64,000 nucleotides of DNA. Origin: Aspidapion aeneum (lineage: Eukaryota > Arthropoda > Insecta > Coleoptera > Brentidae). The DNA is taken from positions 83,980,674 through 84,044,673 of the forward strand of contig OY755039.1 of NCBI GenBank assembly GCA_963576565.1, read 5' to 3'. Numbering within the stretch: the first letter of the stretch is position 1; every line of letters starts with the position of its first letter. Of this stretch, positions 34,101 through 45,192 are shown in pieces. The notes beneath the pieces are model-generated. The model was not told the DNA's origin and searched no databases. It worked only from the letters and a program-made list of their open reading frames with translations. The translations under genes were made by a program, and so were the position numbers.

Positions 34101-35325
34101 TGGACTATAATTAACATTGGCGTAAAAAATTCATTTAACTAGAGAAAGTAACTAATTTAAAAATTGTAGGTTAAATTTGAAAGAGAAATAAAATTGTGAT
34201 ATAGCCTCATGGAGAGGGACTTACCGCTGTTTTGAAGTTCCAAAGTGCAAGGTGTATACCTTTCCATAAGAGCTATGTGACTTGAAGTTCCAACAGGATG
34301 ATGGCACGATAATTTTAATTATTTGCGGTATTTTAAAGTGAATTTTCACTATTTTTTAAATTAAAATTTTTAAGGTTGTCGTTTTCTAGATATGGCGACG
34401 CGCAGCACACTTTGTCTGTCTCTCTATCCTGCGTTTGCAGTTTTTTCGCACATGCGCACAGCACTTCACCCTCTATAGGAAACCATATCACTATATTTTA
34501 AATTTTATGGATATGTGAAAAACACGATAGAGGACGCTTGTTGTGCCAAAGTATATAAAAATAAAGAAATAAGAAATAAAATGATAATTCTTAAATTTAG
34601 AATAGAAATTACATTTTTTGCGTTTAATTCTCGCATTTTAATTCAATTTTGCTTTAGGTAAATTTTATAATAATTAATAGTTGACCCATTTATTTAGGAT
34701 TAATATAAATTTAAGACTAATAATTTTATGTTCAAGACAAAATTTTATTCCATGAAAAATAGGAAAGATAAAAGTAAAATTCAAAAATAAAAGAAAAATA
34801 AAGAGGTTTTTTTATGGAAACCGAACACCATGTATCGAGTAGATACTGATACTTCCTATTCGAGTATCAGATATTTTGTATTCGGTACTAAGTAATCATT
34901 ATATTATCGGTAAATCCAATAAATACTGAGTAGAGTTGAAACTTTAAGTACTAAGTATGCAAAAAATAAAAATATTGATGTTTCACATGTTTGTAGTTTT
35001 TGAAGTGTACACTTCTTTAGGCGCGTTTAGCAGTTTTTGTGGGTAGTGAATTCAACTGAGCCGTCAGGCTCGGCTATGTAATGCTCATTCGGGTGAAATC
35101 GGCCCGAGTCGACTAACTGTGAGAAACATTCAGCGAGCGGTATGATGATGCAGATGAAGGCCAGTACACAGAAGAGTTCGGTTCGGTCCGCTTTACAGAA
35201 TATGTTATGGGCCAGTATTATTAATTTCGCCTTGGTGAAGTTTCACTTCTGCAATCAATGTCTTAAGCACACACATTTTTTTTTATTACGAAAATGTAGA
35301 TATATTTATCTGGGGAATTTTGACA
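34101..35325. other. Unassigned sequence, no gene seen
   Basis: No recognisable coding. The repeated GAGTA/GTACT words at 34830-34950 look like a decayed simple repeat. The 66-codon frame at 35142-35342 shows no known motif. Confidence 0.4.
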
Positions 35326-35412
35326 ATGGCGGAAGTTTCTAATTCTGATAGAATTAGCGTGCAATATTTAAATAAATTTTCATCTTTGCCATTAGAGGAG
35401 AAAATAAACTAG
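35326..35412 (+). pseudogene. N-terminal remnant, possibly a ZMYM1-like hAT transposase
   Basis: ATG at 35326 opens 28 codons to TAG 35410-35412. The end reads YLNKFSSLPLEEKIN; the words FSSLPLEEK resemble the start of TTF-type-zinc-finger hAT proteins often annotated as ZMYM1-like. A hAT-type terminus lies 215 bases downstream, which supports the idea that this is an internally deleted hAT copy. The match is short, so this is a weak call. Confidence 0.35.
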
Positions 35413-35626
35413 GTGTGATAATTTATGATTTATTTATAAATCAATAATAATAGGTAGGTATATATCTAACTAAATATCTCATTTTTTAATTATTTGCTCT
35501 AAATTATATGATATGACGGCCCATTCGAAGGCCCAAAAGTTAGCGTGGCACTAAAAAAAGATTTTCGCCTGCGCCGCAATTTTTATTTTTATTTTTTGGT
35601 GTGCACCCCCAAAGCTTTTTATCACG

Positions 35627-35637
35627 CGCCGCCACTG
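35627..35637. repeat. hAT-type right terminus
   Basis: CGCCGCCACTG reads CAGTGGCGGCG on the other strand, a typical hAT end, followed inward by a GGGGGTGCACACC word. I cannot find the matching left end (it should be preceded by CTAACAAG) in this window. Confidence 0.45.
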
Positions 35638-35645
35638 CTAACAAG

Positions 35646-36106
35646 ACAAAAAATGGCCCATAGGTTAAATACGTTGAAAAGCCGGAGTGTCTAGTTTGCT
35701 TGTTGGTCATTTTATGTAACAAAATAATTTTTTTACATTTTTAAATCCATTTTTTTTTGTATCCGCTGGCAGTGTGCACCGACTGAGGTATTTTATTATT
35801 TATTTTATATTTTTTTTATAAGGCCTTAAAAGTAGGGATACATTAATGCTGCATGCTGATGTTAACGATTTGTATTTAAATTCTTTTTTTTTTAACTATG
35901 TTTCTCAACTCTGCCTACGACTAGTTTGTAGCTATAGCTATGATGCATACTCGAATAAAGGGTCGCAAGCGGTCCACTCAATCATGCAAATAGAGGGATT
36001 GGATCTAGAGCGTTTTCGGTCTTATTGCTCTACACAAAGAGTTAGAAAGAACCTCACTACACTACAGTGCAAGAGTTAAATCATGTAAATTTTGAAATAA
36101 GCTATA
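35646..36106. other. Unassigned sequence
   Basis: AT-rich, with a 77-codon frame at 35846-36079 that has no recognisable domain. Nothing else is supported. Confidence 0.35.
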
Positions 36107-36590
36107 GTGCTTAACGTATCAATGATAATATATTTGACTCTATCTAATAAAGCTAGGTACTCCCTTTTATGAGTAGAAGAAAGTCGCCCAATACGGAGTA
36201 CCTTTTTTTAAAACACTATAAAATAAAAACGTTACAAATTTAAGGTACATACTATTTTTAATTTTAGATTCTTTTGGACTCTTTTTAACCATTTAGTAAA
36301 AAAAAACGAATTAAAAAACAAATAGAGAAAGCACTGTAATAAAGAAAACAGCATGGCAGAGCGCTGCTTCGCCTACGCAGAAGAAAGGTTAAGGTAACAG
36401 ATTAGCAAAAAACCTGACCAAAAGCACCATATTTAATGTCCTTAAAAAAATTGTCTTAAGATTAGGCCATCACAAAATATTCTAAACACTCTTGCTATTC
36501 CTTGTATTTAAGAGCGATAAAATTTTGTCTTTATTACTGCTTTATTTTTTTTTAATGAGTATGAGTCCTTAAAAGGGTTCATGTTGTAAT
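36107..36590. repeat. Direct repeat, copy 1 (of a 1263-bp tandem duplication)
   Basis: About 480 bases matching 37370-37860 in the same direction at an offset of 1263. Shared words: TTTGACTCTATCTAATAAAG, CCCAATACGGAGTACC, GCTGCTTCGCCTACGCAGAA. The unit has no coding frame. Confidence 0.85.
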
Positions 36591-36591
36591 A

Positions 36592-37390
36592 GATAGTATA
36601 AGTTGTGCTACGTATTTTTACGTAAGCATGAGTTTTGACAGTTACGCAAGCGCACTTCGTCACACCGTCGTCAAGGTCACGTTAGGAGCTTACGTATTTA
36701 CGTTAGCTTACGGCCGTCTGCGGGCACCTTAACGTTACCAAAGAGTAGAATTGGTTGATTGACCGATCGAAAAATAAGGCCTGGACGATAATTTCCGCTT
36801 CCAGTACAAAGGATTCTTCCAGCGGCGTAGTGTGGGGGGGGGCGCGGGGGGTTCGTCGCCCCCCCCCCCCCCCCGCTCCGAGGGTAGTGGCGCCCCATAG
36901 GTGGGAGAGGCGCCCTTGTGACTTATCGGCCGCCCCCTCACACATGATGACCTTTTTTTTTTTTTTTGGTCGCAAGATTCGTGAGTGGCGCCCTTGTGAC
37001 TTATCGGCCGCCCCCTGACACATGATGACCTTTTTTTTTTTTGGTCGCAAGATTTGTGAGAGGCGCCTTTTTGACCTTTTTGTTTTTTTTTGCCACAAGA
37101 TTTTTCATCAGTTTTCAGAGGCGCCCGTTTTAGCTGTCGTTCCCCCCCCCCCCCCCGCCCTTTCGGGCACGCTACGCCGCTGAATTCTTCGCAAATATAT
37201 TCCTACTGTAGTTAAAAAGACAAAAAACAAAATTGTAACATTAAAACCATACAGTGCCATATTCTCTGCTATTAGTAGACTTGTTATGGTAACGTAAAAA
37301 CATTCAATTTAAACTCAAATTTGGAACAAAACGTAGAGCGCTTAACGTGCAGTTTTACTTAAAAATACGTAGCACAACTTAAACTATCTA
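36592..37390. mobile_element. 799-bp terminal-inverted-repeat element
   Basis: The left end GATAGTATAAGTTGTGCTAC and the other-strand right end GATAGTTTAAGTTGTGCTAC match over about 32 bases (through CGTATTTTTA). It contains a second, later element at 36820-37182. No transposase frame is present, and the target duplication is unclear. Confidence 0.65.
36820..37182. mobile_element. hAT-type MITE with homopolymer runs
   Basis: 363 bp. Ends CAGCGGCGTAG and CTACGCCGCTG are exact inverted copies. The flanks GATTCTTC (36812-36819) and AATTCTTC (37183-37190) match at 7 of 8 bases, the 8-bp duplication expected of hAT. Inside are three tandem units of about 76 bases (AGGCGCCCTTGTGACTTATC...GGTCGCAAGATT) and runs of C or T up to about 17. 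Open frames across this stretch are by-products of base composition. Confidence 0.8.
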
Positions 37391-37860
37391 ACATATTTGA
37401 CTCTATCTAATAAAGCAAGGTGCTCCTTTTTATGAGTAAAAGAAAGTCACCCAATACGGAGTACCTTTTTTTTTTAAACAATATAAAATAAAAACGTTAT
37501 AAATTTAAGGTACATACTATTTTTAATTTTAGATTCTTTTGGACTCTTTTTAACCATTTAGTAAAAAGAAACGAATTAAAAAACAAATACAGAAAGCACT
37601 GTAATAAAGACAGCAGCATGGCAAAGCGCTGCTTCGCCTACGCAGAATAAAGGTTAAGGTAACAGGTTAGCAAAAAACCTGACCAAAAGCACCATATTTA
37701 ATGCATATAAAAAATTTGTCTTAAGCTTAGGCCATCAGAAAATATTCTAAACACTCTTGCGATTCCTTGAATTTAACAGCGATAAAATTTTGTGTTTATT
37801 ATCATGAACTGCTTTACTTTTTTTTTTAAATGAGTATGAGTCTTTAAGAGGGTTCTTATT
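37391..37860. repeat. Direct repeat, copy 2 (of a 1263-bp tandem duplication)
   Basis: Second copy of the 36107-36590 unit, with a few substitutions and small indels. Confidence 0.85.
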
Positions 37861-38092
37861 TATACAAGGTGAAGCAAGGTATAATTAATGTATAACAATT
37901 GATAAAATTAATAATAAAATCAAAGAAATAAATAAAATTGTAAAAAAAAAAAAAAACAAAAAAAAAAGGAAACATCAACAATAAAAAATTTCCTCTAAAC
38001 CAGTATCGTCTGGGATTGCTCCTAGAATTGAAGCTGCGTTGCCGCGTTGAATTGCAAGACCTATTTGTTGTTTAATGAAGCAATTTGCATTT

Positions 38093-38926
38093 TTATTGCT
38101 TATTAATTTTGATAATTTTTGAAAAAAAGATTTTTTTCACCCCAGGGCCCCAATGTTTCGACGCTAAAGGGTACGAAAATGACCCTTTGGCTTCCAGCTC
38201 TTCGTATTTTTTTTGCTTTTGTTTTTCTCCGTTACAGGCAGCTTCTCCTGATTTTATTGATGTTTTGTCAAGATAAGGAAATGCAAAAGTATCTCTGCAA
38301 TTGGCGTCCCAAATTAGGTATTTTCCTCTGCACCAGTGAAACAAAGACAAACCATCTACTCGCTTTCCATCTCCCCTGAACATACCAGGAGGTTCAAGCA
38401 CTGAGAGTATTCCTGCAGATACAAGAGCCCTCCTGATAATATTGTTGAGCAAACCGTGGCGAGATAAACGACCGGCACTTTTGTAGCAGCTTAGGGCATG
38501 GTGCCCATAAATGTCTACGATTTTGCCGCAAGTGCAGTCGTGTATCTCGCACAAAGGTTGGCCCAAATGTAACGAGATGGAAATACGAAAAGTGGAATCA
38601 TCCAAAAGGTTCTCTAGAGCAGGCGAAGGTAGAGCCTGTAATCAGGCGTTGCTCTCCGGTTCTTGCAGAGCTAGAAGCCTAGCATGATGTTTGGGATCAC
38701 TGGATGAATTAAAAATTGTATCAAATTTAGAACGACAAATTATATTATCAAAATCTTTTTGGCCATAGACATTATTGAAAGGGATATTATTGATATTAGA
38801 AAAAGAATTCAAAAAATCAAAAACTTCTTTGAAATCACAGTCAGGATAACTTAAAATTTCAGGTGATAATATAGGTTTAAGAAGATTTGTCATTTGTGAT
38901 GTGATTATATATAGCATATAGTACAA
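38093..38926 (-). pseudogene. Restriction-like endonuclease region of a retroelement
   Basis: A single minus-strand frame of about 277 codons, interrupted once by TGA (38642-38644, where the family position looks like Trp). It contains a C-x-C-x8-H-x4-C zinc motif (CTCGKIVDIYGHHALSC at about 38470-38520), then FRGDGKRVDGLSL and LIWDANCRDTF, a spacing that fits the PD-(D/E)XK-type endonuclease of R2/R4-like non-LTR elements. The usual RPD reads RVD here. Upstream of the zinc motif is LLALQEPESNA. No reverse transcriptase remains, so it is a truncated tail fragment. A similar region is common in uncharacterised animal proteins, so the exact parent element is uncertain. Confidence 0.55.
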
Positions 38927-38939
38927 AGTTATTATACCT

Positions 38940-39555
38940 TACAACTCTAGGATTGCATCAAGTTAGGTAAGTGTGCTCATCACCCTTTTTATTCTGTATA
39001 TTCTTTATTTTTAATTGTTCATTTGTGTGTTGCGTATTTTATTTCTGGTTGTAATTTACCTTTAAAAAACAACTATTTTTGTAAAATTTATTAACTAAAA
39101 AACCTATCAATTTTCAAATATTTCTTAATTAATGCTTTGAGATCAGTTTTAACGTGTATTTTTTTGTCATTTTAGCCTTGATAAAGGTGTTAATAAACAT
39201 CGAAACGTTGGCTTAGCTTGAAATATCCAGTTTTATTTTATCCCATATACCGACGATCCAGTAAAATAATAATAAAGATTGAAATCGTGAGGTTATTTTC
39301 GCCTCTTTTGCGTACTAGCTAGTAAACGAAGAAGAAAGAAACTAAAATGGGTTAAGTTAAAACAGTTAAATCGTTGAATTATTTTCCAAAAATTAAGGTT
39401 TTTCCGTTTTCGTTATTTTTGTTTAGTTTTATAAGTGTACATAAATTTTAAAAAAAGCCTCATATCCTTTTCTTTCTTTTGTTTTTTCTGTTGCAATATT
39501 CTTGTAAACTAAAATTACTCCTTTACATAATTCAGGCATAGAATTACATGTGCCG
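38940..39555. other. Unassigned stretch with a PLE-tail-like stem-loop
   Basis: At about 39176-39216 (plus) the sequence reads CCTTGATAAAGGTGTTAATA then ACATCGAAACGTT. This is the same plan as the Penelope unit tails (CTTGATAA, short stem, CGAAACGT), with a different stem. No coding is seen nearby on that strand, so only the end of another element may remain. Confidence 0.4.
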
Positions 39556-40240
39556 ACAAAGGAGCAGGCACACCTTAAATAGGATTTTAAAGAATTCACG
39601 ATTTTAATGTAATTCTAGTATGGTGTAGATATCCTGATCAAAAGTTCTCATGAGCTGAAAGCGATCCTATGACTGGTTTCCAAGATACAGTGGCGCGTAT
39701 GGGACTCCCCCAACATACGAATAAATTGAAAATTTTTTATGAAACTTAAACTTGAATATGAAAAAGTGATAAAAATAATTGACTCTTATATTTGGTAACC
39801 ATACTAGGATATCACATGACAATTTTTATATAAAAGGGGTACACAAATTGAGGGTGCAAACGTAAGTTGGGTTGAGTTTAGGTTGGCTGGTTCACCACTT
39901 ACACCACTCATTCGAGAAATACAAATTTCTGTTTAATTCATACTTTTATTTAAATAAATGGATCCATTAGCATCAGCCTTGAAAAGAGATTTTGTAAATA
40001 TTTAAGAAATTGCAGATCCTATGACGATTTTAGTAATAATATAGATTAATAAGAAAAACGTTCTACTATATTCCGAAAACCGCATATTGAAGTTGGGCTC
40101 CGCTAAAAAGTTACTATATTTTGAATTTTTAAGCTTTAATAAATTGGTAAAAAAAAATTTTAAGTCACAAGCTTTAATAAAATGCACTAAAAATTAAAAA
40201 ATAATTTTCTAACATTCTAATATTATCATAATAATAAAAG

Positions 40241-40650
40241 CGGATAATGGGAAGTGTGTCAAAAACTCATTTTTCTATGAAAGGTCGTGGGGGTAGGGGT
40301 GGGAGGATATTAATTTCTTAATATTTTATTGTCATAGGATCACTATATGTATACCAAATTTCATCCAAATCGGATAACGGGATGTGTGTCAAAAACAAAT
40401 TTTTCTATGGAAGGGGGTGGGGGTAGGAGTGGGAGGATATTTTTTTCTTATTGTTGTATTATCATCGGACCACTATGTGTATACCAAATTTTATCCAAAT
40501 CGGATAACGGAAAGTGTGTCACAAACACATTTTTCTATAGAAGGGGTGGGGGTAGGGGTGGGAGGATATTTTTTTCTTAATGTTGTATTGTCATGGGACC
40601 ACTATGTGTGTTTCAAATTTCATCCAAATCGGATAATGGGAAGTGTGTCA
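40241..40650. repeat. 130-bp tandem repeat, three copies and a bit
   Basis: CGGATAA recurs at 40241, 40371, 40501 and 40630. Units carry GTGTGTCAAAAAC, TTTTTCTATGGAAGG, GGGGGTAGGGGTGGGAGGATA and CCAAATTTCATCCAAAT. The 77- and 95-codon frames across this array are repeat artefacts. Confidence 0.9.
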
Positions 40651-40865
40651 AAAACGCTTCACAAGATTTGATAGTTAGTTAGATAGTTAGACAGAACATC
40701 TGAAGTTTTGGATTTTGACGAAAAGATATTAATCCGCTCCTTTACAGTATTGTACACTATTTGACCTAAAAATTAACCAAAATCAGTTCAGCGGTTTAAA
40801 AACTATCTTGGCCGGACAGAGATACACATACACATGGACAGACGTGATGACGATATTGCTGAGAC

Positions 40866-42280
40866 CGAGGGGTAAACCGCGTGGGTATTTTGGTGTACAA
40901 ATCTTGGGTATTAGGGGAATTGTTAGAGGAAATAGTGGGTATTAGAGGTATTGATAGGGTATTAGTGGATATTAGTAGGCATTAGTGGGTATTAGAAGGG
41001 TATTAGATGTAATAGCCGCGGTATTAGAGGAATTAGTCTGGGTAATAGCTGTATTAGAATTATAAAAGAACATACGATTTTTAAAACTTATTTCCCTATT
41101 TACCACAGAACACGCGTATCAATATGCTACAGTAGATTATGAGCATTTTTTATGGGAACCTCCTTATTAGTAGATACATATTAACGATTTGGCAACATTG
41201 CCTACACCTGTTGTGAAAAAAACCGTGCGTATCGAGGTGCGTAAACAAAGTGGTAAACTTTATGTTTTTTTGTGGTGGCAGTGAAAAAAAATAAATTAAG
41301 TTATGTTCAGTAGAAATGTCTGTGAGACTGATAATTGTCTATATGATAAATTTTTCAGAATACTTTAATTTAAATTGGCAATCGGCTAAAGCAATAAAGC
41401 GAGCAATAAAGTTAGGTTATGTTAACACCAATATTTTCATGCAGCACCGAGTGCAGCACGATTGCTATTTTTTTTTACAATGTTGCCAATAATAGTGTAA
41501 TACAGGTAGTAATATGATTTTTCAAATTCAATTTAAAATTTTTCAAGGCGTCGAAATAAATTTTTGGTTTTTGACTGCCGTTCGTTTTTACTTGTAAAGT
41601 CCTAAATGATGTGGAAGTATAGTATCGACAAAAAATTTTGAAAAATTTTTATTGGCTAAATCGTCTTAAAATGGCCCAAAACGCGTAGAAAACCTATTTT
41701 CAGCAAAAAAATTTTTTGTGTCTGTCGGTCTATAAGTCTGTCGGTGTGTCGGTCTGTTAGTTTACGCGATAACTTTTGAATGAATTGAGCTATCGACTTG
41801 AAATTTGGCACACAGGTAGAGCTCCATAGGAGAATGGTTCGGATTGTATTTAAGCCAAATCAGCCCAGGGGTAGGGGGTAAGAAGTAGGTTGAACTGCCA
41901 AAAAACTATTTTTCTTGTAAAATGGTTTTCTTGCAGTTTTATGAAATGACAGTTCATTATGTGGCATATCCAAAAACTGTGTTGTTTGTGACAAATAGTT
42001 CTGGTTATTAACCACTAACATAACCACAACTATAACGAAATTGACGTCTACATGTGCTGACCAAAAACACTCTTATAACTTTTTAACTGCGAAAAGTGGA
42101 TTTTAGTGGGTATAAGTAGGCTCGAGTAGGTATTAGTGGGTATTAGTGGGTATTAGTGGGTATTAGTGGGTATTATTATGGGTATTAGAGGGTTTTAGAG
42201 TTATTAGTTTAACAAATTCGGGTATTAGCGGTAAAATGAGGTATTAGTGTACACAATTTTGGAGCGCGGTTGACCCCTCG
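40866..42280. mobile_element. 1.4-kb element with GGGTATTAGT repeats near both ends
   Basis: Ends CGAGGGGTAAACCGCG (40866) and CGCGGTTGACCCCTCG (to 42280) are inverted copies with one mismatch. The flanks GCTGAGAC (40858-40865) and GCTAAGAC (42281-42288) match at 7 of 8 bases. Just inside each end is a block of GGGTATTAGT-type decamers (about 40890-41060 and 42100-42255), both in the same direction. The middle kilobase is noncoding. An 8-bp duplication fits hAT-like or related transposases, but the end sequence is not a typical hAT end. Confidence 0.75.
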
Positions 42281-42805
42281 GCTAAGACAGATCAATATAC
42301 ACCCAAACAACACATTTTCGGTGCGGTCTAGGAAGGTAAAAAACGAATATCTATTAAGTTGAAAGAAGTTGATCGGCCTTCAGGGGGTGTTTATTATGAA
42401 TTTTGCAAAATCATAGTGAGCTAGTTATTTTATGAAAACAATTAAAGCGTATTTTCCAAAAACGGCCCATATCATAAATTTTGATTTTCGTTAAAAATAG
42501 ATGGACTAGATTTGGCGATATCCCGCAAAGGCATTTTTAACAAAAATAAAAATTTATGACATGGACTGTTTTTGCAGAAACCGCATAATTTAAATGTTAA
42601 AATGGTGTCTACACATGGAGTGTGCATGCTAATGGGCTAGGAAGGTATCAGGTTCATCATGGATCCATTTATTTAAATAAAAGTAGAAATTAATTGAAAA
42701 TATTGTACTTTTTGAGTATACCCTGTACATCAAAATTGTCGTGTGACATCTAGCATGGTTGTCAAATATAAGAGTCAATTATTTTTATTATTCTTTTGTA
42801 TCACA

Positions 42806-43292
42806 AGCTGCGTTCGGTATTTACGTCGGATTAATCTTTTTGATCGAAATCGTTCGTTACTTCCATTTAGATCTAGGGGAGGTAGATCTGAATCGTTAGG
42901 TAATTCTGCTCAGAGTAGTCGGACGTAATTCTGGTTGCTCCGTACATTTGGATCGACGAAACAGATTAATCTGAGATTGTGACGTATGTTCTGTATTTGT
43001 TTTGTTTACAAAAATAATTTTTTATGTAAAAACATTAAAATCGAATTATCTGATGTTAAAGACCACAAATTATATAAATTTCCGACATCATAGGAAAATT
43101 TTGTCAAAATTATAGCTGGGCGTGAGTTGCAATATGTACATAATATTTTTGGTTTTATTTAAGGTTATAAACATTTATAAAAATTTGATCGATTTGATCT
43201 GGATCGTTCGTTAATTCCAATTTGCTCAGACTAATCTGTAATCACGTGACCAAAAATCCGTCACGTCTGAGATGCAAATACCGAACGCAGCT
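42806..43292. mobile_element. 487-bp MITE with 3-bp duplication
   Basis: Ends AGCTGCGTTCGGTATTT and the complement AAATACCGAACGCAGCT are exact over 17 bases. It is flanked by ACA on both sides (42803-42805 and 43293-43295). The opposite arm of the surrounding fold-back lacks it, giving an empty site within the window. A 3-bp duplication resembles PIF/Harbinger-type elements. Confidence 0.8.
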
Positions 43293-43497
43293 ACAGTTTA
43301 AGTTTTACAAATGAATTTCAATTTATTCGTATTTTGGGGAGCCCCACACCCGCCCGTGTCTCTCGGAAACCAGTCATATGATCGTTTTGAGCCCATAAGA
43401 ACTTTTGATCAGGAGATCGAGATCTACAACATACTAAAATTTCATTAAAATCGTGGATTTTTTAAAATCCCATTTAAGGTCTGCATGCTCCTTTTTG

Positions 43498-45192
43498 AAA
43501 GTAATTTAAGATACATTTACTGGGGAGACTAATAGGGGTATTGGCAGTATGGTCCTCACATGGTCAGTTTTTCTATATCATTATTTTGGCTCACCTTTAA
43601 GGCTTTCAGTATCCCGAAAATATATCAATCATGATCATTTTCATTTGTAAACATTTTTTAGATTAAATAAAAATACCTATTTTTATTTAGATTTTTCATT
43701 TTAAATAAAAATTTTTAGTGAGACAATTAAAGAAAACAAAGACGATTAGTATAAACAAGAAATTCAGTTGTTCGTTAGGCAAAGTTCTCCCGTCGCTTCA
43801 AAACATGCTAATTTGCGGAAAATCCACCTTTTTCGCGCTCCATGGCTCGTTTTGAAAAATAAAGATTTAAACTTGTGTCAACAAAACGCCGTTCCAGTAA
43901 ACAAACATTACGTTTTCTGGTAACGTTAACCTCTTTCGTACCCGGATATAAACGTTTTAAAAAAATTTCAATTGTCAATCATGATATAAACTGCGCCTGG
44001 ATATTAACACTTTTAGCTCCATGTGTACCGTTTTTGGTACACAAAAAGTTATTTAAATGGTGACCATTTCAATAGGATTGTTGTTCTCTTGGATCGTCAC
44101 TAAGGGAATTCTCCATACCAACGAGAAACTGTCGTGTTTGATAACCTATTACAAATTATTTGTAAACAATTATTATATAAATAAATATTAAAACTGTTGC
44201 ATTCAATGTAAAAAATGAGTTAAATCTTCAACCAAAATGTAGAACTGTCAGGATCAAGTTTATAGACTTAGTATACTCAGCAGTCTTAGCATCCTTAAGT
44301 AAATACTGCTGATAGAGTATTGTACCTGTATTTAGTTTACTTTTTTGTAACGTAAAATCCGTGTACTAACTAGAAAATAGTTACTCATTTTAATGCGTGC
44401 TGATCAGAGCTTAAGCGAAGTGAAACCATTTCAAAAACAAATAAAACAAAAAACTTCGGTTTTAAAACTCGAGGATGAGCTTTGTCAGTAAAAACACTTA
44501 TGTGTCAGCTACAGCTACATACATTCCAGTGCTTAGCGGGCAGCGTTTTGCAAAAGGGGCAGCCGTAATAAAACTAAAAGGCCAAAACCTCATTTATCAT
44601 TACAAACAAATGTAGGTTTTTTTTTTAGAAAGACAAAGCAACGAGAAACGAATTTGTTTGCATTCAGAGAAGTTTTAAGTTGATTAATTTGTTCTACTTT
44701 GTAAATATATAGACATAATAAAGAGTGAAGTCCATTCTATTTTTTTCCCGATACGATGCAGCCTACTTAAATTATTATTAGCATATAATATGAATGACTT
44801 TTAGTAAAGTTTTTTAAATAAAGCTTATTTCTACAAAACCATATAGGACATTTACATGCAGTTAGTTTTTCTGGCTGAGCAGGGCCCTTCTTGATCCCGT
44901 CCACATGCATTGATATTTCAAGGCAGCTAGATTGCCCTGCAATATGCAGATTTGTTGGTGCATGTTTCAGGGCCGGTCAAACTAAATTTTTTATAAGGCT
45001 GCTAGATTTCTTACCAGGACCCATATTCTTAAACTGAAATAGAATAATATTTGATTTTTATAGGATATTCCAATATTTGATTTTTAAAAATTAATTTAGC
45101 AGGGTTAGGTGTTTAGATAAGAATAAAAACATAAGTGTTTACCCTGAACTTAGCTAATCCCGCCGGCCCACAAACTCGAACCAGTAGTGGGG
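43498..45192. other. Unassigned sequence, no gene seen
   Basis: AT-rich, with only short open frames without recognisable motifs (for example 43875-44063). Confidence 0.4.

Larger units (their letters stand above)
39556..43497. mobile_element. Large fold-back element with nested insertions
   Basis: The left arm 39556-39968 pairs with the right arm 42656-43497. Shared words include AAGGAGCA.GCA.ACCTTAAAT, TCCTGATCAAAAGTTCT and TTTAAATAAATGGATCCAT with their complements. The right arm is longer only because of a 487-bp insertion (42806-43292). The loop holds a 130-bp tandem repeat and a 1415-bp element (40866-42280). No transposase frame is present. Confidence 0.75.

Noticed and set aside
36698..37098. 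Several Gly-, Arg- and Pro-rich open frames on both strands
   Set aside because: They are translations of the homopolymer-rich hAT MITE and not genes.
40347..40671. Two repeat-containing open frames
   Set aside because: They read through the 130-bp tandem repeat in two frames; composition artefact.
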